9,190 nucleotides of DNA from NCBI GenBank assembly GCA_028290765.1, contig JAQGJF010000468.1:1-9190 (forward strand). Direction: 5' to 3'. This document shows, piece after piece, positions 1 through 6,868 of this stretch. The position numbers were made by a program, and so were the translations under genes. Numbering within the stretch: position 1 is the stretch's first letter; each line of letters begins with the position of its first letter. The notes under the pieces were generated by a model, which was not told the DNA's origin, did not search any database, and saw only the letters and a program-made list of their open reading frames with translations. This DNA comes from Tardiphaga sp. (GTDB taxonomy: Bacteria > Pseudomonadota > Alphaproteobacteria > Rhizobiales > Xanthobacteraceae).

Positions 1-132
1 GCCAACCAGAAGTTCTTCACGGGCGACTTCCTGGCCTTCAACAAGGAAGCTGCGGACCTGTTGCTCGAGATCGGTATCATCAAGGCGATACCGAAGATCG
101 ACGACCTCTTCGATGCGAGCTTCATCAAGTAG
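1..132 (+). CDS. ABC transporter substrate-binding protein, C-terminal end (partial)
   Basis: Only the last 43 residues are inside the window; the reading frame is open from base 1 and stops with TAG at 130-132. The visible tail (ANQKFF..., then a helix with LLLEIGIIKAIPKIDDLFD and the ending ASFIK) has the composition of the C-terminal helices of NMT1/SsuA-type periplasmic binding proteins, where a 'G-x-I/L' turn precedes 'D..FD..F'. The stronger argument is position: it lies immediately upstream of the permease and ATPase of a NitT/TauT-type importer, where the solute-binding subunit is expected. By family knowledge it would capture the substrate in the periplasm and deliver it to the permease. 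The ligand cannot be inferred from this fragment. The start and signal peptide lie outside the window. Confidence 0.7.
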   Translation, partial: ANQKFFTGDFLAFNKEAADLLLEIGIIKAIPKIDDLFDASFIK

Positions 133-152
133 GCTCGGTCGGCATTGCGCCG

Positions 153-185
153 GTCCCGCTTCCCACGCGTGGCAGCGGGACTTTT
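153..185 (+). terminator. Hairpin plus T-run between binding-protein and permease genes
   Basis: GTCCCGCT at 153-160 is perfectly complementary to AGCGGGAC at 174-181, and TTTT follows at once at 182-185. A second small stem (CCAC/GTGG) can form inside the loop. This is the layout of an intrinsic terminator, although the T-run is short. It sits 20 nt after the binding-protein stop and 35 nt before the permease start. It may be a leaky terminator or an mRNA 3'-end stabiliser that makes the binding protein more abundant than the membrane subunits, as in many importer operons. Confidence 0.6.
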
Positions 186-219
186 CGCGGTTCGTCCATC
201 GCCTTGAGGATACGCCGTG

Positions 220-993
220 ATGCGTCCCCTGGATCCGGTGACATCGAAGCAGCGCGCGGCCTATGGCTTTGCGTTCTTCGTCCTGTTCGTTGCCCTGTGG
301 TCATGGGCAACCTTCGGCGGCCATGTCTCCAAGACGTTTCTCGCCAACCCGCTGACCATGCTGCAGGAGGGTTGGGAACTCCTGACCAGGCACGGCTTCC
401 TGTTCGACATCGGCATGACGATATGGCGGGTCGTCGGCGGCTTTGTGCTGGCGGCCGTCATCGCCGTGCCGGTCGGCGTCCTGATGGGCGCTTACAAGCC
501 GATCGAGGCCCTGCTGGAGCCGTTCGTCTCGTTTGCCCGCTATCTGCCCGCGTCGGCCTTCATCCCGCTGCTGATCCTGTGGGCGGGTATCGGCGAACTG
601 CAGAAGCTGCTGGTCATTTTCATCGGCTCGGTGTTCCAGATTGTCCTGATGATTGCCGTGAACGTCGGCAACACGCGGCGCGACCTCGTTGAAGCAGCGT
701 ACACCCTGGGCGCCGGCGACAGCGGCATCATCCGCCGCGTGCTGCTGCCCTCGTCCGCCCCCGAGATCGCGGAAATCCTGCGGCTCGTTCTTGGTTGGGC
801 GTGGACCTATGTCATCGTCGCCGAACTGATCGGTTCGTCGTCGGGTATCGGCCACATGATAACCGACAGTCAGGCTCTGCTCAATACCGGCCAGATCATC
901 TTCGGCATCATCGTCATCGGGCTGATCGGGCTGGCGTCCGACTTCCTGTTCAAGGCCTTCAACGCCTGGCTGTTTCCATGGAAACTGGCATGA
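220..993 (+). CDS. ABC transporter permease (NitT/TauT-type, SsuC/TauC-like)
   Basis: Inner-membrane subunit of a binding-protein-dependent importer, 257 residues, the normal size for the SsuC/TauC/NrtB group. Hydrophobic segments at roughly residues 14-32, 71-92, 107-125, 130-148, 189-207 and 226-244 fit a six-helix BPD_transp_1 fold. The cytoplasmic EAA loop that docks on the ATPase is clear: EAAYTLGAG begins at residue 158 and the loop ends in the typical LP (near 176-177). The segment AELIGSSSGIGHMI (about 201-214) is characteristic of this group. The start is ATG at 220, preceded by TTGAGGA at 204-210; an adjacent in-frame GTG at 217 would add one residue. The stop overlaps the start of the ATPase gene (ATGA at 990-993), implying translational coupling. 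The substrate is unknown: this group carries sulfonates, taurine, nitrate, cyanate, pyrimidine precursors and others. Confidence 0.92.
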   Translation: MRPLDPVTSKQRAAYGFAFFVLFVALWSWATFGGHVSKTFLANPLTMLQEGWELLTRHGFLFDIGMTIWRVVGGFVLAAVIAVPVGVLMGAYKPIEALLEPFVSFARYLPASAFIPLLILWAGIGELQKLLVIFIGSVFQIVLMIAVNVGNTRRDLVEAAYTLGAGDSGIIRRVLLPSSAPEIAEILRLVLGWAWTYVIVAELIGSSSGIGHMITDSQALLNTGQIIFGIIVIGLIGLASDFLFKAFNAWLFPWKLA

Positions 994-1775
994 CCACGCT
1001 GAAGATCGATCAGGTCTCCCGCAGCTTCCCCGCGCGCCAGGGCAATGCGCCGACGCGGGCTTTGGAGCCGACCGACCTCAGTGTCGGCAACAACGACTTT
1101 GTCACCATCCTCGGCCCGTCGGGCTGCGGAAAATCCACGCTGCTGCGCATTATCGCCGGGCTCGACCGGCCGACCAGCGGTCGCGTCATTCTTGACGGGC
1201 AGGAGGTTACGGGCCCTGGCGCGGATCGCGGCATGGTATTTCAGTCGTACACTCTGTTCCCATGGCTGACCGTGCGTGAAAATATCGCGTTCGGCCTGCG
1301 CGAGCGGGGCGTCTCCGAAACGGATCGCGGCAGAATCGCCGATGGATTCATTCATCGGGTCGGTCTGTCGGGCTTTGAAAATCACTGGCCGAAACAGCTC
1401 TCCGGCGGCATGCAGCAACGCACGGCCATCGCCCGTGCCCTCGCCAACGACCCCAAGATCCTGTTGCTCGACGAGCCGTTCGGCGCGCTGGACAACCAGA
1501 CCCGCGCCTTGATGCAGGAAATGCTGCTCGGGATCTGGGAACGCGACCAGAAGACCGTTCTGTTCGTCACCCACGACATCGAAGAAGCGATCTTCCTGGG
1601 CAGCCGCGTCATCGTCATGAGCGCACGTCCCGGCCGCATCAAGGCCGAGATCGTGGTTGATCTGCCCCATCCCCGATCCTACAAGATCAAGACCACGTCG
1701 GAATTCGTCAGGCTGAAAGAACGCCTCGTCGAGGAGATCCGTGCCGAGGCGTTGAAGGTTGCGATTGATGCCTGA
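990..1775 (+). CDS. ABC transporter ATP-binding protein (NitT/TauT-type)
   Basis: Cytoplasmic nucleotide-binding subunit that powers the importer with the permease just upstream, 261 residues. All motifs are intact: Walker A GPSGCGKST (42-50), Q-loop glutamine 85 in VFQSYTLFPW, signature LSGGMQQR (137-144), Walker B ILLLDEP with catalytic E162, D-loop GALD, and switch histidine H195 in VTHD. The Q-loop context 'TLFPW' and the ending DLPHPRSYKIKTTSEF are typical of the SsuB/TauB/NrtD group. The start ATG at 990 lies within the permease stop (4-nt overlap). The frame is open further upstream, but that would run through the permease gene and is not used. The downstream quinoprotein gene begins 34 nt after this stop, or overlaps it if an earlier start is used, so the cluster appears to be co-transcribed. 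Confidence 0.95.
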   Translation: MTTLKIDQVSRSFPARQGNAPTRALEPTDLSVGNNDFVTILGPSGCGKSTLLRIIAGLDRPTSGRVILDGQEVTGPGADRGMVFQSYTLFPWLTVRENIAFGLRERGVSETDRGRIADGFIHRVGLSGFENHWPKQLSGGMQQRTAIARALANDPKILLLDEPFGALDNQTRALMQEMLLGIWERDQKTVLFVTHDIEEAIFLGSRVIVMSARPGRIKAEIVVDLPHPRSYKIKTTSEFVRLKERLVEEIRAEALKVAIDA

Positions 1776-1799
1776 CGATCGTTGGCACGTTGGCGCACC

Positions 1800-1803
1800 G
1801 AGG
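1800..1803 (+). promoter_or_regulatory. Ribosome binding site (GAGG) deciding the quinoprotein start
   Basis: GAGG at 1800-1803 lies 6 nt before ATG 1810. This is the best-spaced Shine-Dalgarno motif near the gene, and this start puts an ideal signal peptide at the very N-terminus. Earlier in-frame starts exist: TTG at 1759, and ATG at 1768 with GAAGG 9 nt upstream. The latter would add 14 residues (MPDDRWHVGAPRFS) before the signal peptide. Confidence 0.55.
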
Positions 1804-1809
1804 TTTTCG

Positions 1810-3885
1810 ATGTGGATCGACCATTGGACGCGCCGTTGCCGGGCAGTCCATGCACTGATCGTGCTGTGCGTGATGGCACCTGCCGCACTGTTGCCGGCGT
1901 CAGCCGCGCAGACCATTCGAAAAAGCGGTTACGCGTTGACGGATGAGAAATGCGGCGAAGGCGCGCGCGCCTATCCGAAGCTGCGCATCGGCATGCGCGA
2001 CGGCTATTGTGCCGGCCTCGTCGCCAGCAAGCAGGACGGCCTGATTTTTCCGCGTTCGATCGTGCAAATCCCCGATCAGCGTCAATTCGTCATCTCGGAC
2101 ATGGGTAGCTGGAATCCCGGCCAGGGCCGGTTGCTGCTGCTCGATCCGGATGCGCCGGAAGACAAGCGGATCACCACTTTAATCGACAAAATGAGTCTCC
2201 CCTTCGGCCTCCAGGTCGGTCCGGACCGCAAGGTCTATGGATCGACCGACGAGACGATCTTCCGGTTCGACCCGCTGGCGAGCGATCCGCGAGGCACCAT
2301 GGAGACCATCATTCGCGGCCTGCCGGGAGATACGGCCACGTTGTCCGACGGCAGCAAGATCAAGGATGCCGCGCATCCGCTCAAATCATTCCTGTTCGAC
2401 AAGAACGGCCGCATCTACGTCAATATCGGTGCCCCCACCGATTCCTGCCTGCCGGCGTCGCCCACCAAAGCCTGCGCAGCCGGCGAGGGCGCCTCGCCGC
2501 TGGCGGCGATCTGGGCCTTCACGCCGCCGCCAGGCGGCGTATTTCCCACTTTGAAGCCTGGCGGCCGCAATCCCGATCGTGAGGTGTTCGCGCGTGGACT
2601 TCGCAACTCCATGGCGCTCGCCATGCATCCGGACTTTCCTGCCGACGGTTTCGCTTTCCTGCAGGGCGAAAACGGCCGCGACCTGCCGGATTCGTTGAAG
2701 CCGAACGAGGAACTCAATGCGATCGAGAAGGGCAAGCATTACGGTTGGCCGTATTGCTACGATCTCTCGACCACCAGTCCCGAGTTCAAGTCCTTCTTGC
2801 AATTGCCGACGCCGTATAAGGGCCTGTGCGGCAACGCCGCGCTCTACCGCCAGCCTTATTCGCTGCTGCCGCCGCATGCGGCACCATTGGCGATGCTCTA
2901 TTATTCGGGCGCGAAATTCACCGAGTTGCAGGGGCGGCTGGTGGTCGGGCTTCATGGCTACCGGCCGACCGGCAGCCGTGTGCTGTTTTACGACGTCGAC
3001 GAAAAGGGCTTTCCGAAAATCTCGCCGCCACCGGTGCGCTACCGTATCAGCTGCGCGGCGGATCCGAGCCGGGCATTCCAGACCGAAGCGCAGCCGCAGG
3101 TCGCCGCCGCGCCGTTCACCGAACTGGTCACCGAGTGGCACAAGGTCAATGGCATCAGGCCGCAAGGCGCGCCGGTCGGAATGACCGTCGCTTCCGACGG
3201 CGCGATCTGGCTGGTTGAAGACAAGAACCAGAGCGTGCTCCGGATCGATGCGGCGCCGTCGCAGGCACCGGAGACGCTGCCGTGCGATGCGCGCTCGCAG
3301 GCGCAGATCGATGAACTCGCGAAATTCGTCGAAACCGACCCGGGCAACAGCCGGCGGCTGACCCAGATCCGGACCGGGGTGGTCGAAAAACATTGCCACG
3401 GCTGCCATGCCGATTTCGGATTGAAGGCCGAGATGACCGACAAGCAAAAGGACGACACCGCGCTGCGTTTCATGCTGTCGCAGGATGGCTGGATCTATCC
3501 CGGTGATCCGGCAGCCGGCCGCCTCCACACCCGGCTGAACGGGATTGGTGCCGAAAAGCTGATGCCGCCCGGCGGCGAAGGCCTGATCGCCCGGGAGGCG
3601 GGTTACAAGCAATTGCTGGCGTCGCTCGACGTGCTGGCGGGTACCATGGTGCCGGGCCGGCGGATGCGCATCAAAGGCGGCCGGGTCGACCGCCGCTTCG
3701 TCAACCGTGCGGGCCATCAATGCGGCACAATTCCCAGCGACACGGTCGTCGTTGTCGTCGACAGGCAGCCGAAGGAGAAGCCTTCCTTCAGCCGCATCTA
3801 CCGTCCGGCCGACCTCTATTTGAACGGCGAGTGCGCGGATGCGGATGGCTATTACATCGAGCAGAACAATCTGGTGGCTTTGTAG
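1810..3885 (+). CDS. Exported PQQ-type sugar/sorbosone dehydrogenase-like protein with C-terminal cytochrome c segment
   Basis: 691 residues from ATG 1810. A basic n-region (DHWTRRCR) and hydrophobic stretch ending ASAA-Q (about 33/34) form a Sec signal peptide, so it acts in the periplasm. Residues ~35-490 resemble the soluble quinoprotein glucose/sorbosone dehydrogenase beta-propeller (AA12-like). Supporting motifs are HPLKSFLFDKNGRIYVNIG (H189 as candidate catalytic base), FARGLRNSMALAMHPDF (R265/N266, PQQ-site position) and NEELNAIEKGKHYGWPYC. Many paired cysteines suggest disulfides. A c-type haem motif CHGCH (529-533, bases 3394-3408) and likely axial Met585 in KLMPPGG follow. The last ~70 residues form a further segment with two cysteines of unknown role. 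Expected chemistry is oxidation of a sugar or alcohol to a lactone/acid, with electrons leaving through the haem. Substrate and PQQ dependence are inferred. It lies between an importer and a lactonase-like gene. Confidence 0.8.
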   Translation: MWIDHWTRRCRAVHALIVLCVMAPAALLPASAAQTIRKSGYALTDEKCGEGARAYPKLRIGMRDGYCAGLVASKQDGLIFPRSIVQIPDQRQFVISDMGSWNPGQGRLLLLDPDAPEDKRITTLIDKMSLPFGLQVGPDRKVYGSTDETIFRFDPLASDPRGTMETIIRGLPGDTATLSDGSKIKDAAHPLKSFLFDKNGRIYVNIGAPTDSCLPASPTKACAAGEGASPLAAIWAFTPPPGGVFPTLKPGGRNPDREVFARGLRNSMALAMHPDFPADGFAFLQGENGRDLPDSLKPNEELNAIEKGKHYGWPYCYDLSTTSPEFKSFLQLPTPYKGLCGNAALYRQPYSLLPPHAAPLAMLYYSGAKFTELQGRLVVGLHGYRPTGSRVLFYDVDEKGFPKISPPPVRYRISCAADPSRAFQTEAQPQVAAAPFTELVTEWHKVNGIRPQGAPVGMTVASDGAIWLVEDKNQSVLRIDAAPSQAPETLPCDARSQAQIDELAKFVETDPGNSRRLTQIRTGVVEKHCHGCHADFGLKAEMTDKQKDDTALRFMLSQDGWIYPGDPAAGRLHTRLNGIGAEKLMPPGGEGLIAREAGYKQLLASLDVLAGTMVPGRRMRIKGGRVDRRFVNRAGHQCGTIPSDTVVVVVDRQPKEKPSFSRIYRPADLYLNGECADADGYYIEQNNLVAL

Positions 3886-4798
3886 GCTGTCGCTGGCGTG
3901 GCTCATGGCCTCGCCCGGCTTCGCGCAGCAGCCGCCGTTTCAAAGTCAGCCGCTGACGCCGGCGGGCGAATACACCTTCGGCATCGAAGGCCCGGCCGTC
4001 GACGGCAGGGGCAATCTCTATGTTGTCAATTTCGGCAAGCAAGGCACCATCGGCAGGTTGCCGCCGGGCGCGTCGCAATCCGAATTGTTCGCGACCCTGC
4101 CGGAGGGGAGCGTCGGCAACGCCATCCGCTTCGATCGCGATGGACGCATGTTCGTCGCCGACTACAAGAAGCACAATATCTTCCTGATCGGCGCCGACGG
4201 AACGGTCGAGACTTATTTTCATTCCGACGATTTCAACCAGCCGAACGACATGACCATTGCCGCCGACGGCACGATCTACGCCAGCGACCCGCATTGGAAG
4301 CATCATGATGGCCAGGTCTGGCGAATCGCAAAGGCCGCGGACGGCAGCGTCCAGGGCGAGAAGATGCTGGCCGATCGGGCGATGAGCACCACCAACGGCA
4401 TTGATCTCAGTCCCGACGGCAAGACGCTGTATGTCGGCGAGTCGGACACGCGCGAGATCTGGTCGTACCGCATCGACGGCGCCAGGCTGCTGGCGCCGAA
4501 GCTGGTGAAGAAATTCGACGACTTCAGCATCGACGGGATTCGCACCGATACCAGCGGCCGCCTGTTCGTCGCGCGAATCCTGAAAGGAACCATCGCGGTA
4601 CTGTCGCCTGCCGGGGCGCTGGAGCGCGAGATCAGGCTTGGCGCCAAAGAGCCGACCAATCTGGCGTTCGGCGGCGCGGATGGAAAAACCATTTTCGTCA
4701 CCCAGCGGCAGGGCGGACTGATCGAGTCGTTTCGAACCGATCGCGCCGGCCGTGAGGTTTGCCTCGGTCCGGCCGATTGCGTCAAAGGCAAGTATTAG
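3839..4798 (+). CDS. Exported SMP-30/gluconolactonase-like protein
   Basis: 319 residues, six-bladed beta-propeller of the SMP-30/gluconolactonase/LRE family. The four metal-ligand positions of that family are recognisable: E50 in FGIEGPAVDG, N136 in QPNDMTIAADG, N186 in TTNGIDLSPDG and D232 in SIDGIRTDTSG. Repeated 'DG..YV/FVA' strands support the propeller. The N-terminus (basic start, WWLCRLSLAWLMASPGFA-QQ) is a signal peptide with cleavage near 29/30, so the enzyme is periplasmic. The start ATG 3839 (or ATG 3845 two codons later) lies inside the quinoprotein gene, giving a 47-nt overlap. No strong Shine-Dalgarno is visible, so translation probably depends on ribosomes finishing the upstream gene. 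A lactonase coupled to a sugar dehydrogenase would hydrolyse the lactone product. Actual substrate is unproven; some family members act on other lactones or organophosphates. Confidence 0.85.
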   Translation: MRMAITSSRTIWWLCRLSLAWLMASPGFAQQPPFQSQPLTPAGEYTFGIEGPAVDGRGNLYVVNFGKQGTIGRLPPGASQSELFATLPEGSVGNAIRFDRDGRMFVADYKKHNIFLIGADGTVETYFHSDDFNQPNDMTIAADGTIYASDPHWKHHDGQVWRIAKAADGSVQGEKMLADRAMSTTNGIDLSPDGKTLYVGESDTREIWSYRIDGARLLAPKLVKKFDDFSIDGIRTDTSGRLFVARILKGTIAVLSPAGALEREIRLGAKEPTNLAFGGADGKTIFVTQRQGGLIESFRTDRAGREVCLGPADCVKGKY

Positions 4799-4980
4799 CC
4801 CATCACGCACCGTCGACGTCATCGCATGATGCAGCGCAGCATGTTCGTGGCGCGATATGCGTTTGCCGGCCGGAACCATAGCCTGCGTCGCGTGCAACAT
4901 TTCGCCATACTGCCGCGTTTGATGATTGATCGAGGCGCCGTTATACAAAGAGCGCTGCCCAACGAGGTCCTTGGTAATCA

Positions 4981-5811
4981 ATGAAGCGCTTCTTCATCGT
5001 CCTGTCGTGCCTGGCCGTGCTGCTTGTCGTCGGATATTTTACAGCCAGCAAATGGGCGATCAGGCACCAGACCTTGAATCTCGTCGATCGCGCGCGGAAC
5101 CGCGCTGTTGCCGTCGACCTGGCGGTGCGGTGGGATGCCGAGATGAAAGCGCGGGCGGGGATGAAGCCGCTTCCCGTCGCCATCGTCAGCCATGGCAACA
5201 CCGTTAAGAATACCGAATACGCTTTTATCGCAAACGTGCTGGCCGCACGCGGCTATCTGGTGGCCAGCATCCAGCATGATCTGGCGTCCGATGCGCCACT
5301 GGTCACCAAGGAAGGCTCGCTCTATGTCGGCCGCCTGGAAGTCTATGAACGGGGCGAGCAGAACATCCTCTTTGCCATCAATGAGTTGAAGAAGCTCGAA
5401 CCGGATGCGGACTACGATCACCTGACGCTGGTCGGCCACTCCAATGGCGGCGACATCTCGATGTTCTTCGCCCAGCAAAATCCTGGTCTCGTCACCAGGC
5501 TCGTCACCCTGGACAATTTGCGTGTGCCGTTCGTGACCTCGGGTCTGACCAAGATCCTGTCGTTCCGTTCGAAAGACTGGACGCCCGATCCCGGTGTCGT
5601 CCCCGATGCGAAAGTGGCCAAGCAGGCGGGAATCGACATCGTCCGGACCGATGCACAGCACACCCAGATGAGCGATCGCGGTCCCAATAGCGTCAAGGAA
5701 GCCATTCAGCAGACGCTCGACAAATTTCTGAACGACGACAGCAGCAGCAAGCTTGGTCCGGTCGATACCAGCAGACCGATGATTGGCGACCCAAGAGCCA
5801 TGGGACCCTAG
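4981..5811 (+). CDS. Membrane-anchored or exported alpha/beta hydrolase
   Basis: 276 residues. A hydrophobic segment at residues 3-20 after MKR is a signal anchor or uncleaved signal peptide, placing the catalytic domain in the periplasm. The fold signature is clear: SHGN (70-73) is the oxyanion-loop strand end, GHSNGG (152-157) is the nucleophile elbow with Ser154, and His227 in DAQHTQMSDRG is the likely catalytic histidine. The acid is uncertain; D178 (TLDNLR) is one candidate. The size and HGN/GHSNGG pattern resemble small esterase/lipase or dienelactone-hydrolase-like proteins, but no specific substrate can be named. The start ATG 4981 has GAGG only at 4964-4967 (13 nt away), a weak arrangement. 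It lies 182 nt after the lactonase-like gene, same strand, so it may be in the operon or have its own promoter. The stop codon lies inside the first unit of a tandem repeat. Confidence 0.82.
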   Translation: MKRFFIVLSCLAVLLVVGYFTASKWAIRHQTLNLVDRARNRAVAVDLAVRWDAEMKARAGMKPLPVAIVSHGNTVKNTEYAFIANVLAARGYLVASIQHDLASDAPLVTKEGSLYVGRLEVYERGEQNILFAINELKKLEPDADYDHLTLVGHSNGGDISMFFAQQNPGLVTRLVTLDNLRVPFVTSGLTKILSFRSKDWTPDPGVVPDAKVAKQAGIDIVRTDAQHTQMSDRGPNSVKEAIQQTLDKFLNDDSSSKLGPVDTSRPMIGDPRAMGP

Positions 5812-5855
5812 AGATGGGACCCTAGAGATGGGACCCTAGAGATGGGACCTTAGAG
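5800..5855 (+). repeat. Four tandem copies of a 14-bp repeat at the hydrolase stop
   Basis: Units of ATGGGACCCTAGAG occupy 5800-5813, 5814-5827, 5828-5841 and 5842-5855; the first three are identical and the fourth has C to T (CCTTAG). The hydrolase stop TAG (5809-5811) is in unit 1, so the last residues M-G-P come from the repeat. Each unit contains ATG-GGA-CCC-TAG, a three-codon start-to-stop frame. GGGACCT (5844-5850) can pair with GGGTCCT at 5865-5871 (five Watson-Crick and two G-U pairs), a weak possible hairpin. Period 14 is not a multiple of three. Confidence 0.95.
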
Positions 5856-6057
5856 AGAAGAGTTGGGTCCTTCCTTGAATAATAATTGGGGGCCCGATCG
5901 CGTCGCGGCGGTCCGGCCGGTCCCATTTTGCGCGGAACGAGCAATATTGGACAGCGAAGCGTCGGTTTTCGGCGCAGGCTATGTATTTCCAGGGCCCGCA
6001 GTTTGATGCGAGCAGGTACCAGTATTGCGTTCTCGTCTCCCGATCGAGGAGCTGAAC

Positions 6058-6294
6058 ATGCGCCAGCAATTGTCCTTTTCAAGTCATTTCGACAAGATCG
6101 GGAATTCATTCGCGACCCGCCTGCATTGTTCGAATTGTGAAGCCGAGCGCGTCATGATGATCAGCGCGATCGAACCTGCATCTCATTGGGGCAGAGACAA
6201 GGTCGTCTATCAATGCACCGACTGCGGAGCTGAAAAGACCGAGATCGCGATGGCCTATCGGACGTCGATCGGCACGTCCCGAGGCAGGATATGA
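6058..6294 (+). CDS. Small zinc-ribbon-like protein (two CxxC pairs), unknown function
   Basis: 78 residues. The cysteines lie in two CxxC pairs, HCSNC (24/27) and YQCTDCG (53/56), separated by 25 residues, the layout of a zinc ribbon binding one metal ion. The rest is a short basic N-terminus and a C-terminal tail (AMAYRTSIGTSRGRI). There is no signal peptide or membrane segment, so it is probably cytoplasmic. The start ATG 6058 is chosen because GAGGAG (6046-6051) lies 6 nt upstream; an earlier in-frame ATG at 6025 would add 11 residues and lacks this spacing. Small proteins of this sort are often annotated as hypothetical in Bradyrhizobium-type genomes. A nucleic-acid or protein contact role is possible but not shown. 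It is separated by about 245 bp from the hydrolase and by about 970 bp from the next gene, so it looks monocistronic. Confidence 0.7.
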   Translation: MRQQLSFSSHFDKIGNSFATRLHCSNCEAERVMMISAIEPASHWGRDKVVYQCTDCGAEKTEIAMAYRTSIGTSRGRI

Positions 6295-6768
6295 TTTGCG
6301 TCGGAGCGGCGCCGGTACGGCGTTGCCAGGGAAGCCCTGAGCAATAAATTCATCGTGGCTGTGCAACATTGAACAGATTTTCCGCCGCAAGCGGCGCAGC
6401 TTCGATTCGTAGAGTTGAAAGATCGTTGCATTGTTTGGGGCGTATGACCTGCCATCGCCGCGATAGAATTCGACCCCAGCCCGTTTGGACTCTATCTTCC
6501 GGCAATTGCAGGTGACCTAGCCGCCAGGCCGGAGGACTGTGCGCGCTGTGGCGTTGCCCGCAATGCGACCGAAACGATCGCATGCCTTCGCGCACGGATG
6601 GCTATTGAGCTTGGCGGTGCTCGGCAAATCGGTCAATGGATACCTTCAATTTCCTGGAGAGCCCTCCGGGGAAGCTTTTCTTGTGTTCAAAATTGCACAG
6701 ACATTCCGTCGCAAGTCATCCAGCTTGGGATGGTTGGGTTCGTTGCTTGGGAGACAGAAGTCGTGACG

Positions 6769-6806
6769 CGAGTCTTGTCACGAGTCTTGTCTTGTCACGA
6801 GTCTTG
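6769..6806 (+). repeat. Short direct repeats, CGAGTCTTG x3 (17-bp period)
   Basis: CGAGTCTTG occurs at 6769-6777, 6781-6789 and 6798-6806. The 16-mer CTTGTCACGAGTCTTG is present twice without a mismatch, at 6774-6789 and 6791-6806 (period 17). It falls at the 3' end of the open frame ending at 6831 and probably arose by local duplication. Confidence 0.9.
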
Positions 6807-6838
6807 GCGGGGTTATTGGCAGGCGGCGTAAATCCCTA

Positions 6839-6868
6839 ACCAACTACCGGTCCTGACCAACGACCGGT
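6839..6868 (+). repeat. Direct repeat ACCAAC(T/G)ACCGGT, period 17
   Basis: ACCAACTACCGGT (6839-6851) and ACCAACGACCGGT (6856-6868) differ at one base and are spaced by 17 bp. Each contains the palindrome ACCGGT. The two outer ends also form an inverted repeat, TACCGGT (6845-6851) with ACCGGTA (6863-6869), loop 11 nt. This could be a tandem operator or the first stem of the structured region that follows. Confidence 0.75.

Noticed and set aside
870..1916. Long minus-strand open frame opposite the ABC ATPase
   Set aside because: Antisense to an ATPase with every motif intact; composition is typical of a GC-driven shadow frame.
2386..3906. Long open frame on the minus strand opposite the quinoprotein gene (about 500 codons)
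   Set aside because: It is antisense to a gene with clear domain motifs, has arginine/valine-rich low-complexity composition and no recognisable motif; high GC keeps antisense frames open.
3788..4981. Long minus-strand open frame opposite the SMP-30 gene
   Set aside because: The plus strand encodes an intact family member with a signal peptide and metal ligands; the minus frame shows no domain or ribosome binding site.
4981..5040. Possible lipoprotein lipobox (VLSC) in the alpha/beta hydrolase N-terminus
   Set aside because: The cysteine is at residue 10, too early for a lipoprotein signal, and Leu at -2 is unusual; a signal anchor fits better.
5800..5855. CRISPR-like array
   Set aside because: The 14-bp units are directly adjacent with no spacers, and no cas genes are present.
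5836..6069. Minus-strand open frame between the hydrolase and the zinc-ribbon gene
   Set aside because: Part of it is the translated tandem repeat, there is no Shine-Dalgarno, and the composition is not protein-like.
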